Positions 10,801 through 21,300 of a stretch of 33,766 nucleotides of DNA are shown here, one piece after another; the first letter of the stretch is position 1; every line of letters starts with the position of its first letter. The position numbers and the translations under genes are program-made. Under the pieces are notes generated by a model. It made no database searches. It saw only the letters and a program-made list of their open reading frames with translations, and was not told where the DNA came from. The stretch is from Plakobranchus ocellatus (Eukaryota > Mollusca > Gastropoda > Plakobranchidae), in NCBI GenBank assembly GCA_019648995.1, contig BLXT01003625.1, positions 1,094,201 to 1,127,966 on the forward strand. Direction: 5' to 3'.

Positions 10801-13800
10801 CTCACACCTCTTTTGATGGATTGAAAATCAAACAACTTATATGGCTTATCAAATGCAAAAGCAGTTTGAATTGGGGTACCAACACCTTAAAATTGCTCAA
10901 ATTAACAAGTTCAAAAAAAAACAAATGCACAAGAAAGTTATAGAGATCCTCAGGGATAACATTAGGATATCAACAATGGAGAGCTTTGGATAACACTGGA
11001 GACACCTATGAGGAACCATGGTTAAAGTATTTCCCACAAGGATGGAAGATGATAATGATTGTTGGGAATCGAATATTTTGCTAAGTACTTTTCTATTCTG
11101 TTCAGTATTAATGTCATGGCATTGAACTTGTGTGTAATGTTTACACTCTGTGTGTCACAATTTTATAGAAAAGTAAGCACATGTAGCTATTGCATTGTAT
11201 TAAGTTAACTCACTTAAGCTTTGTTACAGTTAGAGATATTTTTCTTTACAAATTAATTCTGTGTATGTATGTTCATTTGCCCTAAGTCTCGAAGTTTCAA
11301 GCACTGACTCTTAATCATCTAGACAAAATAGTTATTGAAATCAGACACAGATCATAGTGGAGAATATGGAAATTATTATAGAGTAGACTTTGGTTTTTGA
11401 CAGTGCAGAGTGAAGATTGCAGCGCATTGGAAAAACCCAAAATTCTAGAGTTAGTTTCTCTCTTGCAAATTGATTAATTTTAAGCTGTTGAATTAGCATT
11501 ACGCTTTTTTATTACAGAAGCATTTGATCATATTTGAGAGCAGATTTTGTTTGCTAATCTGTATAAATTTGGGTGTAGGTGTGCTAATGCAAAAATTAGT
11601 TACATGTAGATAAATGTCACAGCCCAATTTTTTTTTCATAGTTCTTGATCATAATAATTGTTTGCTCTACTCTTCGTAGAATACAAGTTTTGAGCCCTTA
11701 AGTTCTGAGAAGGTCTGAGACCATCATATTTATATAATTGGGCTGTATTTGTCAAACAACGGTGCTTGTCTACAACCCATATGCACGCAGGCTTTTCTAC
11801 AATCGGATTATAAATTTAAGCCAAATGCAAGAACAGTGTTCCTTGTTCCTGAGTTCTTTGTGGCAGCCAGATGGTTCCAACTGCTTTCACTACCTATCCT
11901 CTTCATCCGAAAGTTCAGGCTAAATCTGTTGGCTTAACTCTCATTCACTCCTGGTTCCTGACAATTGCGTAGCAGCCGAAATGTGCCAGCTACTATTGCT
12001 GCCGTTCTGTTATCCAAAAGTCCAGGTCGCTCATAGAAACTCCACTGATATGTATTTATATATTCTTTGGAAGCCTCCAATGCTGAGGAAAGACTTTCTT
12101 TGCTTCATCTCTAAAGAACTAGTGCTCTAACTGGCACTAAGGTTAGTTTTAATATGGCTTCTAGGTAATGCAGACTGTAGTGTACATAATTGAACAATAT
12201 ATTGATATTATTAAATAGTCATGCAGTTTTGTTTTGGCTTTTGGTTTAATCATTATAACCTTTTATTTAATATACTAATCTATGGTGCTCAGCTATTGCC
12301 TCAAGTTTTGAATATTCCCATTGTATCTACGTACATGTGGTCCTTAATGTATTAGGTTTCACCATTTGGTTTAGCAGTTGATCTCTGTTGTAAAAATGAT
12401 GATTGTGACTGAAGATCAGCCTAGCGCTTCCAAAAGTTACGTTCTCAAANNCCCCCCCCCCCCCCCCCTTCCAAAAAAAAAATTATAGGCTGAGAGATGA
12501 CATATTTACTTTTCTCATTAAAAAAAAAGAAAGTGTTTTTGTTCAACCTTGGTGTGACTATCTAAAAACCCTCCAGAGAACTTTCTTCATTGCTTATTTG
12601 TCTCTTGTTATGCTTTAATGATTTATGTAGCTGGTTTATAGGATAGTTAGTGCCTTTTTTGTGTAAATGTCTGGTTTCTTTTCCTTACAGTTATGCTGAG
12701 GTCCGTTATAGTTTTAAAGAAATTTATTTTATTTCTTTTTAAGCTGGAATGACTCTATTTATAATATTGTCATCGTGTTTTGTTTTTTTATTTATTTATT
12801 TTTTTTTTTTTTATTTTTACACTAGGTAATGAACGATTGAATATTCATTACATCTTTTGTTTTTATTTCAGGAGGGGCAAACATAGTCATTGAAAATGCA
12901 GGATTGGTTACATCTGGCGATATCCATATTGTCAATCATATCGGGCAAGATGGCAAAAAGCAGAAAACAAAGAAGGCAAAGAAACCTTTAACAAGTGAGT
13001 AAAATATTGCAAAGCAGAAGGACTCGGTGGATATTGTAGTGGATGCCTTAGCAAGATTCTTGTTATGTCACTCAAGGCTTACACAAGTATAGTAAAGAAA
13101 ATTAATGAAACGAAAAGTTTAACAGGATTGTAGCCTGAGTACATTAATTATGCTAGTATTGCTAGTTATTTTCCCTTTAATAAGCCTTCAAAGTATCCTC
13201 ATTTTTTTCCCCTTTCGATTGAATCAGTAGTGCAGTGATTATACTTATAAAATGCCTCTATGTCTATAGTGTAAGTCAAACCCAGCCAGAAACACTGCTA
13301 GTAATTTTATCTCCTCCTTGATTTGTGTCTATTGTCTCTTAATTAAAAAAGTCCCCGATTTCCTCTGTTTTGGACAAACTGTCAATAAAGTTTGAAATCG
13401 CCAGACCATGGCGCAATGCTAATTTGGCAAAATTGGGGTTTCATGTATTGAATGTTTGATTTGTTCTGAAGGGAACATTTTATTGGCCCATGTTTGGTTC
13501 TTAGGCTACTTGTGGGTGTTGATTTCTCTCAGCTGGATATGTGTGGGAAAGATGATGTCATGGATGCTAGCATTATTTTTTATTTTTCATAGGTGGAGAC
13601 CTGCTAAACACAATTGAAAAAAAAGAAGTTTAAAATTTCCAATGTCAAATCACTTTTTTTTGCCGCTGGAAAAAAAAACAAAAAAAAACTGTTGCAGAGT
13701 TTCAAAAACTTAGACAACAGACTGAGTCTTAAAAGTAAAAAAAAAAAAACCTTGAGGATGTTTTTACTCTCTTTCTTTTCAATTTCATGAGAAACGCTCT

Positions 13801-16800
13801 CTTTCTGTACGTCACAAGCAAAGTCTGCTGTTGTACTTATAGCCTGCTTTGTTAGTGCAAGATCATCATGAATTGAGTGGTACTCCTCAGCTGACATCTG
13901 GACTTCACTTTTGCTCCTCATTCTGTCGAAAAAAATTTTTTATATCTTCTGGCTGCTCTGCAGATAAGGACAGTCAAATTTTTGTACTGTTTAGCACAAA
14001 GCTGGCATGACAAAGCACTTGGCACCTGTGTGGCTTCCACTTCATTCCAAGCAGCAGTTGACATGCAAGTTGCATTCCAGACTGACGTTTTTAAAAAGCT
14101 GGCTGCATTTCTGTCTTTCTCAATGACTTTGATTGTTTCTTCAAGATTCAGTGCCACATGTTAGTAGTGACAAGAAGAGAGTCTGTCCTTACGTTTTTTG
14201 CCTCTACTACAAATTTCTCCTTTCTTGGCCAAGGTGTGGTTTGGAAGGCACTCATAAAAAAGCCCTGACTTGTCTGTTTTGAAAATATCTATAGGCTTGT
14301 AATCTAGTATGATGTTCTGCAGTTAGTTTTCTCGCCATGTCTCAGTTAACTGTGATGCTGACTATCTTGTGACAAGCCTTGAAGCGCTTGACCCAACTAA
14401 TGTTCATTTCAAAGTTGGTGGCCTTAAACCTCCATCAATCCTTTCCTTTCTGAGTCAGGATGGGGGCCAGAGATCAGGATGTGTTCATTTTTGCTTACTG
14501 AAACTAAGTGAAGAATGCCCGGTCCACATATTGAAAAATGCAACTTTCAGATTTTTTTTCCCCGTTTTGCTTGCAAAGTTGCTTCCTTTACGTTTTCTCT
14601 GTTTTTCAAGATTGAAAGGACATACTAGAAGCAATGTTGTGGTATGTGCAAATATGTAATGTGCTTTTCCTCTTCTTGTCGACCTCTTCTATCAAGATAA
14701 TCTTTGTAACCAAAGACAAACATTTTTTCTTGTTCTTCTTAGCACAAGATACCGTTTCTAGCATGATAACTAACAAAGTTTAGCCAGTCTGAGATCCATT
14801 GTACATCGTATTACTTGCATATTATTATGTTTAGATCTCTAGAAGATCTACTCTTTCAGTTCCACACACTGCTTGACCTAAAGTCTAATAACTCAATGCA
14901 TCGCTAGCCTACCTTCACCCTCTTTCTCTCCCTCTCATTTGCTTACCACCTAAAGAATTAATCTGATGTCCAGTGAAGCCAAACATATCCTGTCAGTCAG
15001 CTTTTGTTACTGTTAGATTTGCAGGCTATGTGAGCCTGTGATGAAACAAGCAATCCTCGCCTCAGCACTCCTCCACCTCTATCCTTTCTTCATTTTCCAC
15101 TTCCATCTTGTCCTGCCTCAACCAAGCACACACCATACTGTATGCTCCATCCTCCTCGCATGAGATTAGTTCAGACTATGTGAGAGGGACAATTGTATCA
15201 GGGCTTATTTCTTCAGTTATGGCAGAATTCATTCAATTGAACATGTCTGTTACAGCATTATTTTGTTAATAAAGATAAACAAGAAAAGTGTTTTTGGAAT
15301 TTTCAAATGTCTCATCATAGAGATATTCTCATATCTAGGCTCATCATAAATGATTCTTGTAAATTCTGGCACAACAAAAAAATTAAGTGAAATGAAAATC
15401 TATTGGTATTGATACTTTAAGAGTGGAAGCAGCTGCTGCTGTTATTCTTACACATCCTAAAAAATGAGGATGAAATATTGTCATTGTATCTCCCTTGTAA
15501 CTATTGATTTTGAAGTTATCAAGATTTGGTATACTTTGTTATTTTCTGTTAAGAGCTGTCATTTAAATATATAAAACAAATTTTTTTGGTAAATTTTTTC
15601 TAGTTTTTAATTTTCTGGGTTTTTTTATCCCTTAAAACTGTACTATTTATTGACAGATTTTACAAAAAAAATTATAATTAAAATTTAAAGGGCTTGAAGG
15701 GAACACAGCATTCAGTATTGGATGAAGTATTATAATACTATTCATTTAAATTACGAGAGAGAAAAAAGATTCAGTTATGATTATGATCAAGCCTCTTAGA
15801 TTAGCATGAATCGTTTTAGAATGTAGCTGTTAAGAATTTTATAAGTTTTAGGAGTTTTAAAAGCTATTCCAGAATTCAAGGTAGCCAGCTGCCTGTACTT
15901 TATTCATTTGTTGTTATTGTTGTCGTTTTGTAAATGATTAATTCTTTACACAATTTAGGGTTAACTTCAGCATTATACGTATACTTTAAATCTTGAACTT
16001 TCAGCTGCAGCTCTCTTTTCAAACTATTATCTGCATTTTCAATTTCTAAAGGCCAAGTTTAGAGGTACTGGGGACACTTCTTAATTGTCTGAGGAAATTA
16101 CTGAGCCAATTTCTATCAAATCTACCCATAAAGCTCAAAGGAAATCTAACAATCATGCGTGAGCAAAAAATCAGTTTGGAAAAAAAAAATGAAATAGAAA
16201 ATATTATAACAGGTAAATTCCAGTCCTGCCTTTCACAAAATCTCTATTGTGCATTCTTCATTATTTTGTGAATATGGAAATGATAAACTTTCAGGACAGC
16301 TAGAAATCTCAAAATTTGTATTCTGGAAACTTATACACTTATTCTTATAGTGCTTGATATGGACTGACTCTTACCCCGTTAAAGACATTTAAGTTTGTTA
16401 TAAAAGTAATTGAATAGTGAAATTTTAAATTGTTGAAGACTTTAGATCTTGTTTTAGCTGAATTCGAGATAGGTTGATGCCAGGCATTTTAAAAAGAAAA
16501 TTGCTTTTTAAAAATATCATAATACTATGGAACTTGTGATCATATCTCATTGACAATATGTAGTGACTTTTTGCTCAATTTTTCTTGAGATTGCCTGGTA
16601 TTCTTCAAAGGTTCTTCAACTTCTTTTTGAGTGAGGCTTTACTGATCAGTGATACTTTCCTTTCATATCTACAGAATCAGCTTTTGAGAAAATGATTTCC
16701 TGTGGGGTTTTCTTGGTAATCCAGTTTTGATGTGATCCATTTGAAATCTTATGCTACATGAAATCCCTGATATTGTTGGCAGGAACTAAAAATGAAGCCT

Positions 16801-18319
16801 CATTTAATTTGTCAGGCTTTGAAGGGTTTTTTTCTCAAAGTAGAAGGCCCAAACAGTAACATTGACAGACATGCCTACCATTCAAATTTGTAAGGGGAAA
16901 AGACCTGGCTTTTAAAATTTGGCATTTTTTGGGGTAACCTCCAGAATTTTTCTATTTCGTCGTTTAAAAAAGTAGCTTCAAAACATATTTCACCTTGCTC
17001 ATTAGGCATAGCTGGTAAACCTGTAATGCTGCTTTGCTATCACTGATTCTTGATGCAGTTGCAATCAGTTATTTCCAAATTATTTCACTACACTTCTGGT
17101 TCAGGGAATTCTTTAGCTACTTATATTAGAGTGACAAATCCCAGTCAAAAGAATATGATGACAAAATTGAAAGGAGGCAGCAAAAATTTAAGGAATTCAC
17201 AAATTTGAAGGATTTAATTATCCTTCTACCATCTTGTAATCTTGGGTCAACAGTTTGCTGGAAATAAGATTTGAGTGCATACACAATAACCTGTAAGGAG
17301 AATTAGGCACACAGTTGGCCAAATACTTGACACCAGTTTAAAATGGGCTGTGCATTTATGTTTGACATGTTCTCTCTCCAGTCCTAAAGGCATAGCTCTG
17401 TGATTTTGGATAAATTCACTTTAAAAATGTTTTTTTCAAAGAAGGGACTTTGCCAAATGCATATATACCAATTTTTTCATTCGGTATATGTTGCAGTTAT
17501 TGTGAAGTATATTCCCCATTTTCACACTTAATGTTCCTCAATATTATGCACAGTAGTGGGCATATTTAGTTGTTCTTTCTGGCTCAGATCAGTAAATTTT
17601 GCTATGGTCGCCCTGTAACATTACTTTCTTAGGCCGGCATCATATAAAGAAAGTCATTTACCTATTTTTGCACACTGCTTGTTACTCACCACATTAACAT
17701 TACAGGACAGAAAGATATCACACAAATACTACACATTCCACATGCTGTAAAGTGTAAGGCATTTGATGCAAGCAGCAGAAAAATCCAGCTATGAAAAAAA
17801 GTTGCGGTAACGCGCTATTAGCAGCTGACCTCATGTAGAGGGCATGAACTCCAAAGGCATTTCACGAAGAGAGTAGCTTTGCCTAAATCAAGAATGGTTT
17901 CTGGTACCATGTACAGTGGATTAGAAATTATGATATTTACAGCTTTGCATTAGCAGTGTAAATCAAGGGATAGATTGGCAGAATCTTGGTGTATGATTTA
18001 GTGTTTTACATTTAATGAAACAAATGAGACTTTTTTTAAATTTTCAGACTCCACTGAACTCCCATCTGTGGAGGAACTACAATACATTAGTTGCAGGCTT
18101 GGTGCAAGATGGAAAAAACTGGGTCGGAAACTGGAGTGGGATGAAGGCTTTCTTGAACACCTGGAACATGACCACCCAACTAATACAGAGGAACGAAACT
18201 ACCAGATGCTCTGTAAATGGAAACAAGCAAAAGGAGAGGGTGCAACCAAAAAGGTACTGGCAAAACAATTGGCTGATTGCGGCTCTGGAGATCTTGCAGA
18301 CTACTTGCATGGTCAATAG
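7789..18319 (+). CDS. Death-domain adaptor with RHIM-like motif, three coding exons
   Basis: Coding exons 7789-7888, 12872-12994 and 18048-18319 sum to 495 nt: 164 codons plus TAG, with every junction in frame. Residues 1-33 are acidic and Pro-rich. Residues 38-58 form a hydrophobic, Asn/Gly-containing motif (IENAGLVTSGDIHIV) that aligns without gaps to the RHIM of human RIPK3 as I recall it (IYNCSGVQVGDNNYL). Residues 62-71 are lysine-rich, a possible nuclear signal or flexible linker. Residues 79-161 are a death domain: LGARWKKLGRKL, then EERNYQMLCKWKQ and GATKKVLAKQLADC, with the typical Trp at 96 and 132. The YQML.KW....GAT...LA spacing resembles RIPK1. No signal peptide, membrane segment or kinase is present. 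RIPK1 and Drosophila Imd both pair a RHIM or RHIM-like motif with a death domain, so an innate-immune or cell-death adaptor role is inferred. The death domain is firm; the RHIM call is tentative. Confidence 0.87.
8645..8806. repeat. Imperfect long inverted repeat (hairpin-forming)
   Basis: The outer arm at 8645-8676 (contains CATCATTTTATGAGGCCC) pairs with 8773-8806 (contains GGGCCTCATAAAATGATG). The inner arm around 8710-8735 (CTCCATGGGCTGCTGAGTCA) pairs with 8744-8769, so the centre lies near 8739. The left side carries an extra diverged copy of the inner unit (8679-8707). Another inner unit follows at 8816-8836 (TTGACTCAGCAGCCCA). This could be a foldback MITE or a local inverted duplication; no target duplication is evident. 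Confidence 0.8.
8857..9079 (+). repeat. Tandem duplication, two copies of about 110 bp
   Basis: Copy 1 is 8857-8965 and copy 2 is 8966-9079. Each begins ATGTCGGAA.CAT.TATGAG and ends TCCTCCAGATT. They differ by scattered substitutions and by T-run length. Confidence 0.93.
9140..10270 (+). mobile_element. LINE fragment (endonuclease C-terminus to early RT), decayed
   Basis: Translated pieces match the familiar order of APE-type LINE proteins. The endonuclease end is at 9141-9300 (VVGGSALSHK, then DNVTEDQANHIYINNRF, where consensus-like copies read NQIDHI). A linker and the RT start follow at about 9690-9970 (KASGLHNIPE-like and LPEDGRAVLILKILRKGDL). The finger region is at about 10060-10150 (QSLEWNSALYLNFV). 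Stops and frame changes make it inactive. The RT is truncated before the palm motifs. It differs from the LINE family at 24490, 28820 and 10345. Confidence 0.8.
10345..10860 (-). mobile_element. LINE reverse transcriptase fragment, opposite orientation
   Basis: The 62-codon frame 10835-10647 reads SIKRGVRLRCVVSPDLFNI followed later by HADDTVLIAE, the RT palm with its A/YADD-type catalytic box (here HADD). Beyond it, in other frames, come VLESEKMGLSMNVKKTEC and ITSDSRCTSEISKRIAMAK, the expected RT thumb region. The GTT(T/C)TAGAGAGCGAAA stretch is shared with the copies at 24862 and 31988, so all three are one family, possibly RTE-like. It abuts the + strand LINE at 9140-10270 head to head in the same intron. 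Confidence 0.83.
10861..11844. other. Intronic AT-rich sequence, nothing identified
   Basis: No gene, repeat boundary or RNA was seen. Part of 10880-11060 may be more retrotransposon sequence, but I could not match it. Confidence 0.5.
11845..12040 (+). repeat. Diverged tandem duplication, about 109 bp period
   Basis: Units start at 11845 and 11954 with GTTCCTGA. They share GCAGCC, a C(A/T)-rich middle, a CCGAAAGTTCAGG / CCAAAAGTCCAGG block and a similar end. The copies are clearly related but quite diverged. Confidence 0.6.
12450..12468. other. Two Ns followed by a run of 17 C
   Basis: Same form as 292-313: ambiguous bases directly before a long poly-C and then an A-rich run. Probably a sequencing or consensus failure within intron 1, so the true intron length is uncertain. 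Confidence 0.9.
12872..12994 (+). CDS. Death-domain gene, coding exon 2 (RHIM-like motif)
   Basis: The acceptor is TTTTTATTTCAG (AG at 12870-12871) and the donor is ACAA|GTGAGT after 12994. The 123-nt exon is phase 1 at both ends, so it could be skipped or shuffled without breaking the frame. It encodes residues 34-74: the whole RHIM-like motif and the lysine-rich linker. Having the motif on its own symmetrical exon is compatible with alternative splicing that yields motif-plus and motif-minus proteins. Confidence 0.85.
13740..14700 (-). pseudogene. Decayed pogo/Tigger-like DNA transposase
   Basis: Reading the - strand from 14700 down, pieces fall in transposase order: a helix-turn-helix end (SILKNRENVKEATLQ), a CENPB-type second helix domain (ISGP and WVKRFKACHKI), and the start of the DDE domain (DIFKTDKSGLFYECLPNHTL, with the first catalytic Asp codon at 14274-14272, then KKGEICSRGKKRKDRLS). 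After a large internal deletion that removes the other catalytic positions comes the C-terminal FLKTSVWNAT and TAAWNEVEAT region, then SAEEYHSIHDDLALTK. Several frame changes are present. About 0.95 kb remains of an expected 1.5-2 kb. It lies in intron 2, antisense to the gene; no terminal repeats were found. Confidence 0.72.
16560..17020 (-). other. Coding-like remnant of unknown family
   Basis: The - strand translations contain stretches with normal amino-acid composition (MPNEQGEICFEATFLNDEIE, and in another frame KLNEASFLVPANNIRDF) spread over about 450 bp. This suggests an old coding sequence, probably from a mobile element. I cannot assign it and give no function. Confidence 0.25.
18048..18319 (+). 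CDS. Death-domain gene, terminal coding exon 3
   Basis: The acceptor follows a T-rich tract ending TTTTCAG (AG at 18046-18047). The first two bases complete a split Asn codon. The exon then runs through the entire death domain to TAG at 18317-18319. One exon carries the full six-helix domain, and the protein ends four residues after the conserved DLADYL segment. Confidence 0.88.
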
Positions 18320-21300
18320 AAAAGTGTGATAAGATTACTTTTTTTCATTTTCTTTTAGTATTACTTTGGTCTATCCTAGTATAGAAGCAAAGAAAAGAAA
18401 CAACTGTATTTTTTTCCTTTTGCACTAATGGTGTAAGATTTAAAACAAGATTTGTGGACCTATATAATTTCAGTGTAAAATGCAAAATTGATACGTCGCC
18501 ATTGAACATATTTAGCTTCTCATTTTCCTTGTGTCCCATGCTGCAGGCACTGCACTTGAAGGCTACAATGGAAAAATGATCCAACTCACATTTTGATACT
18601 TTTGAGAAAATTAATTTTTTCGTTTCAAAACCAAATAACTCTATTCCAAGGATTTTTTTTAGTCCTATAAACATACCCATGTGGGGCAAAAATCAATCAA
18701 CTTTTGAATCTCAGAGCATGATATTCAGATTTCTATCTCATTTTGTGAGAGCAAAAATAAATCAAGTTTTGAGTCTTAAAGCTTTATAGTCAGTTTTCTC
18801 TCTCATTTTTTCGGTCCTATGGGCTAAGATCATTTTTTTATTGTAATTGTTTGGAAAGCAACAGTAAACTTCTTTAGTCAAGCAAATGATACAAGACTTG
18901 GATATGTTAGAAGCAATATATAAGGTTTTTAATTCATGCAAGGGTTATTTATTATTTCGGAAACATAGCATCATTTTTTCAATTTGAAGTTTACAAACCT
19001 CAGCTTTTGAGAACAAAAAAGAAAGGCAGTAGTGCAGTACTTTACACAGGGAGTAATTTTAGTTCACTTAACAAAGATCAAAGTCAATAATTTATTTGAA
19101 AGATGTAAATTAGATGATTCAAATTACACAAGACTATATCTTAATTTTTAAAAATGCCATACTAAGACTACCCCAAAGAAATAAATCTTTAAAAAGTATT
19201 GTGTGCAACACATCCAATATTTTTCATGCCCCAACCTCCTTTCTCCAAAAAAAAGGTCTGAAGTTTTTTTTTTTAATTTCTTGTAAGAAAAGGAAGGAAA
19301 GGTTCGTAAAGTCTCATTATTTATACCTTGATCATTTTCTCAATGATTAAAAAAAAAAAAAAAAAAAAAAAATAAAAAAATATGAAATCCTTTGTGAACT
19401 TACAAAAGATTCTTGGAAAAAGAAATGAATCATTACAGGCAAAATGAAATGTTCAAACATTAAAAAAGGTAAAATGACTATTTTGTACAATAAGTAGGAC
19501 TACATTAGAAAGTTAAAGGCACTATATGTTGTTTTGTGAAATAACAGACATGAAAAACATGCATAAGCAAATAACATAAGGAAGAACAGTTAACAACACA
19601 CATACACACACTCACATCGAAAGAAAGAACTTGAAAAGACTGAAACATGTATAACAAACAATATGGTCAAATAGCATTTAAACATATGGCATTTTAGTAA
19701 ACAGGTAACCAAACACTCAGTCAAAGAGTAACAATACTTCATAGAACCATTCATTGTTTCATCCGAAAATAAAACAGTATATTATTTAGTGGATTGAAAT
19801 TTGGCTAATTGGATTCCAAATCGGATTTAAAAGATTATGTGAAGCTAAGAACATCTGCATACCAATTATGTGTTTTTGAAAAGCATCTAGGAGGAGCATA
19901 TAATGTTATACAGGTAAAAACATTGGTAAACTAATAGTGTTAAAACATTGATTGTTTTGTTACATTTTACTCTGGATGTAAATTTTGATTGATGTAAAGT
20001 AATGGCTTTTGAGTCTTTTTGGCACAACTTGATGTAAGTTAAAAAGGATCAAATGAACTAAAAAAATAAGGAATGAGATCTAGTGAGTGTAAGCGTCATT
20101 TATAGCTTTTTTTTGTTGTTGTTGCAGATGTCTTTTAGTACTGAATTAAAAAAAAAAGGTGTTGAATAAATGTGTAAAATTCAGTCAGAAAGGACAACCC
20201 TAGCAATATATCATTTACTGTCAGCCATCATCACATTTTGTTTGGTTTTTTAATGATAAAGCAAAAAGGTGCCTAAAGAATATTTATGTGTAGTAGGTAA
20301 TTTTAGAAGGAAAAAGGAAACAAAATTTTGTAGATTTTGAATTAGAGTAAGGTCTGGTCATTGAAACATATTGAGAAAAAAAAATTATATGCCCATCTGA
20401 TACAATGTCTTCGATGATCATTGCAAGTGAAAAGTCTACTTTATTTGTATTTGTTCTTTTTTTTTACTAAATCTACCCAACATCTTTCACATTTTCTCAT
20501 GTTCTACCATGCAGGGCATGCTCCAATTGTATGACTTTCACAGCCTCATCTTTTTAAGTGACTCTATTGAGGAGCAGATAGCAGTTAAGCAACTTTTTTT
20601 TTGTAGAATTAATCTTTTCTTCTGTCCATGCTCATCTTCAGAACTTTTTTTTTACTGTGGAATTCCAGATACTTAGTTACATCTTTATGCTCTTTATTTC
20701 TTTGCTAGAGTTAGTTCTTTTGCTTTTCATAGTGAGGCTACCAATGCTTTCACAGTGTGTTGTCCCAGTCCACTCATTCCATTGGCAGTTCCATCTGAAG
20801 TATAATGATTATTTTGTCATCAGAGCTGTTTCTTCCATCCTCCTTCATCCAATTCTCCGGCTACATTCCCAAGGGTTTCTTTAGGAAATGTAATTCTTTT
20901 GCTACTATGGCCCTATTCATCACCTCAGTAGGTTGCCTGTACACTAAGCAGTGTATTCTTATATCATTTCCTAAAAATATTGCAAGTTGATTTCGCTCCT
21001 ATTCAGAGATATATATATATGTAGAACTGCCTCTCTCACACTGGCTGGATCAAGGTAGTTACTTTTTTCACATCCTCTCAATAAGATCATATATGTTGTG
21101 ATGTCACATGACATCTTAAAGTTTTGTTGTATGTTGTTTTTTTTTTTGTGGGTGTGTGTTTTTTGCTTTATCCATTTTTCTTTGTCACTTTTGCAACTGT
21201 TTCAAGTATGAATGATCCGTCTGTGTGCTATTTTATAGTCAAAGTTGATGGCAAATATGATGACTGATATCTTGTTACTGCTCAACCTGTTGCCTTTAAA

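Larger units (their letters stand above)
7889..12871 (+). other. Intron 1 of the death-domain gene
   Basis: A GT-AG intron of 4983 bp. It holds, in order, an inverted repeat (8645-8806), a tandem duplication (8857-9079), a + strand LINE fragment (9140-10270), a - strand LINE fragment (10345-10860), a tandem duplication (11845-12040) and a gap/poly-C junction (12450-12468). The remaining sequence is AT-rich with no exon seen. Confidence 0.75.
12995..18047 (+). other. Intron 2 of the death-domain gene
   Basis: A GT-AG intron of 5053 bp containing the antisense Tigger-like fossil. 14700-16560 is AT-rich with nothing recognised. On the - strand about 17020-16560 shows protein-like remnants (for example MPNEQGEICFEATFLND) in more than one frame, of unknown family. 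Confidence 0.72.

Noticed and set aside
10561-10824. 87-codon + strand frame
   Set aside because: Antisense shadow of the - strand LINE reverse transcriptase.
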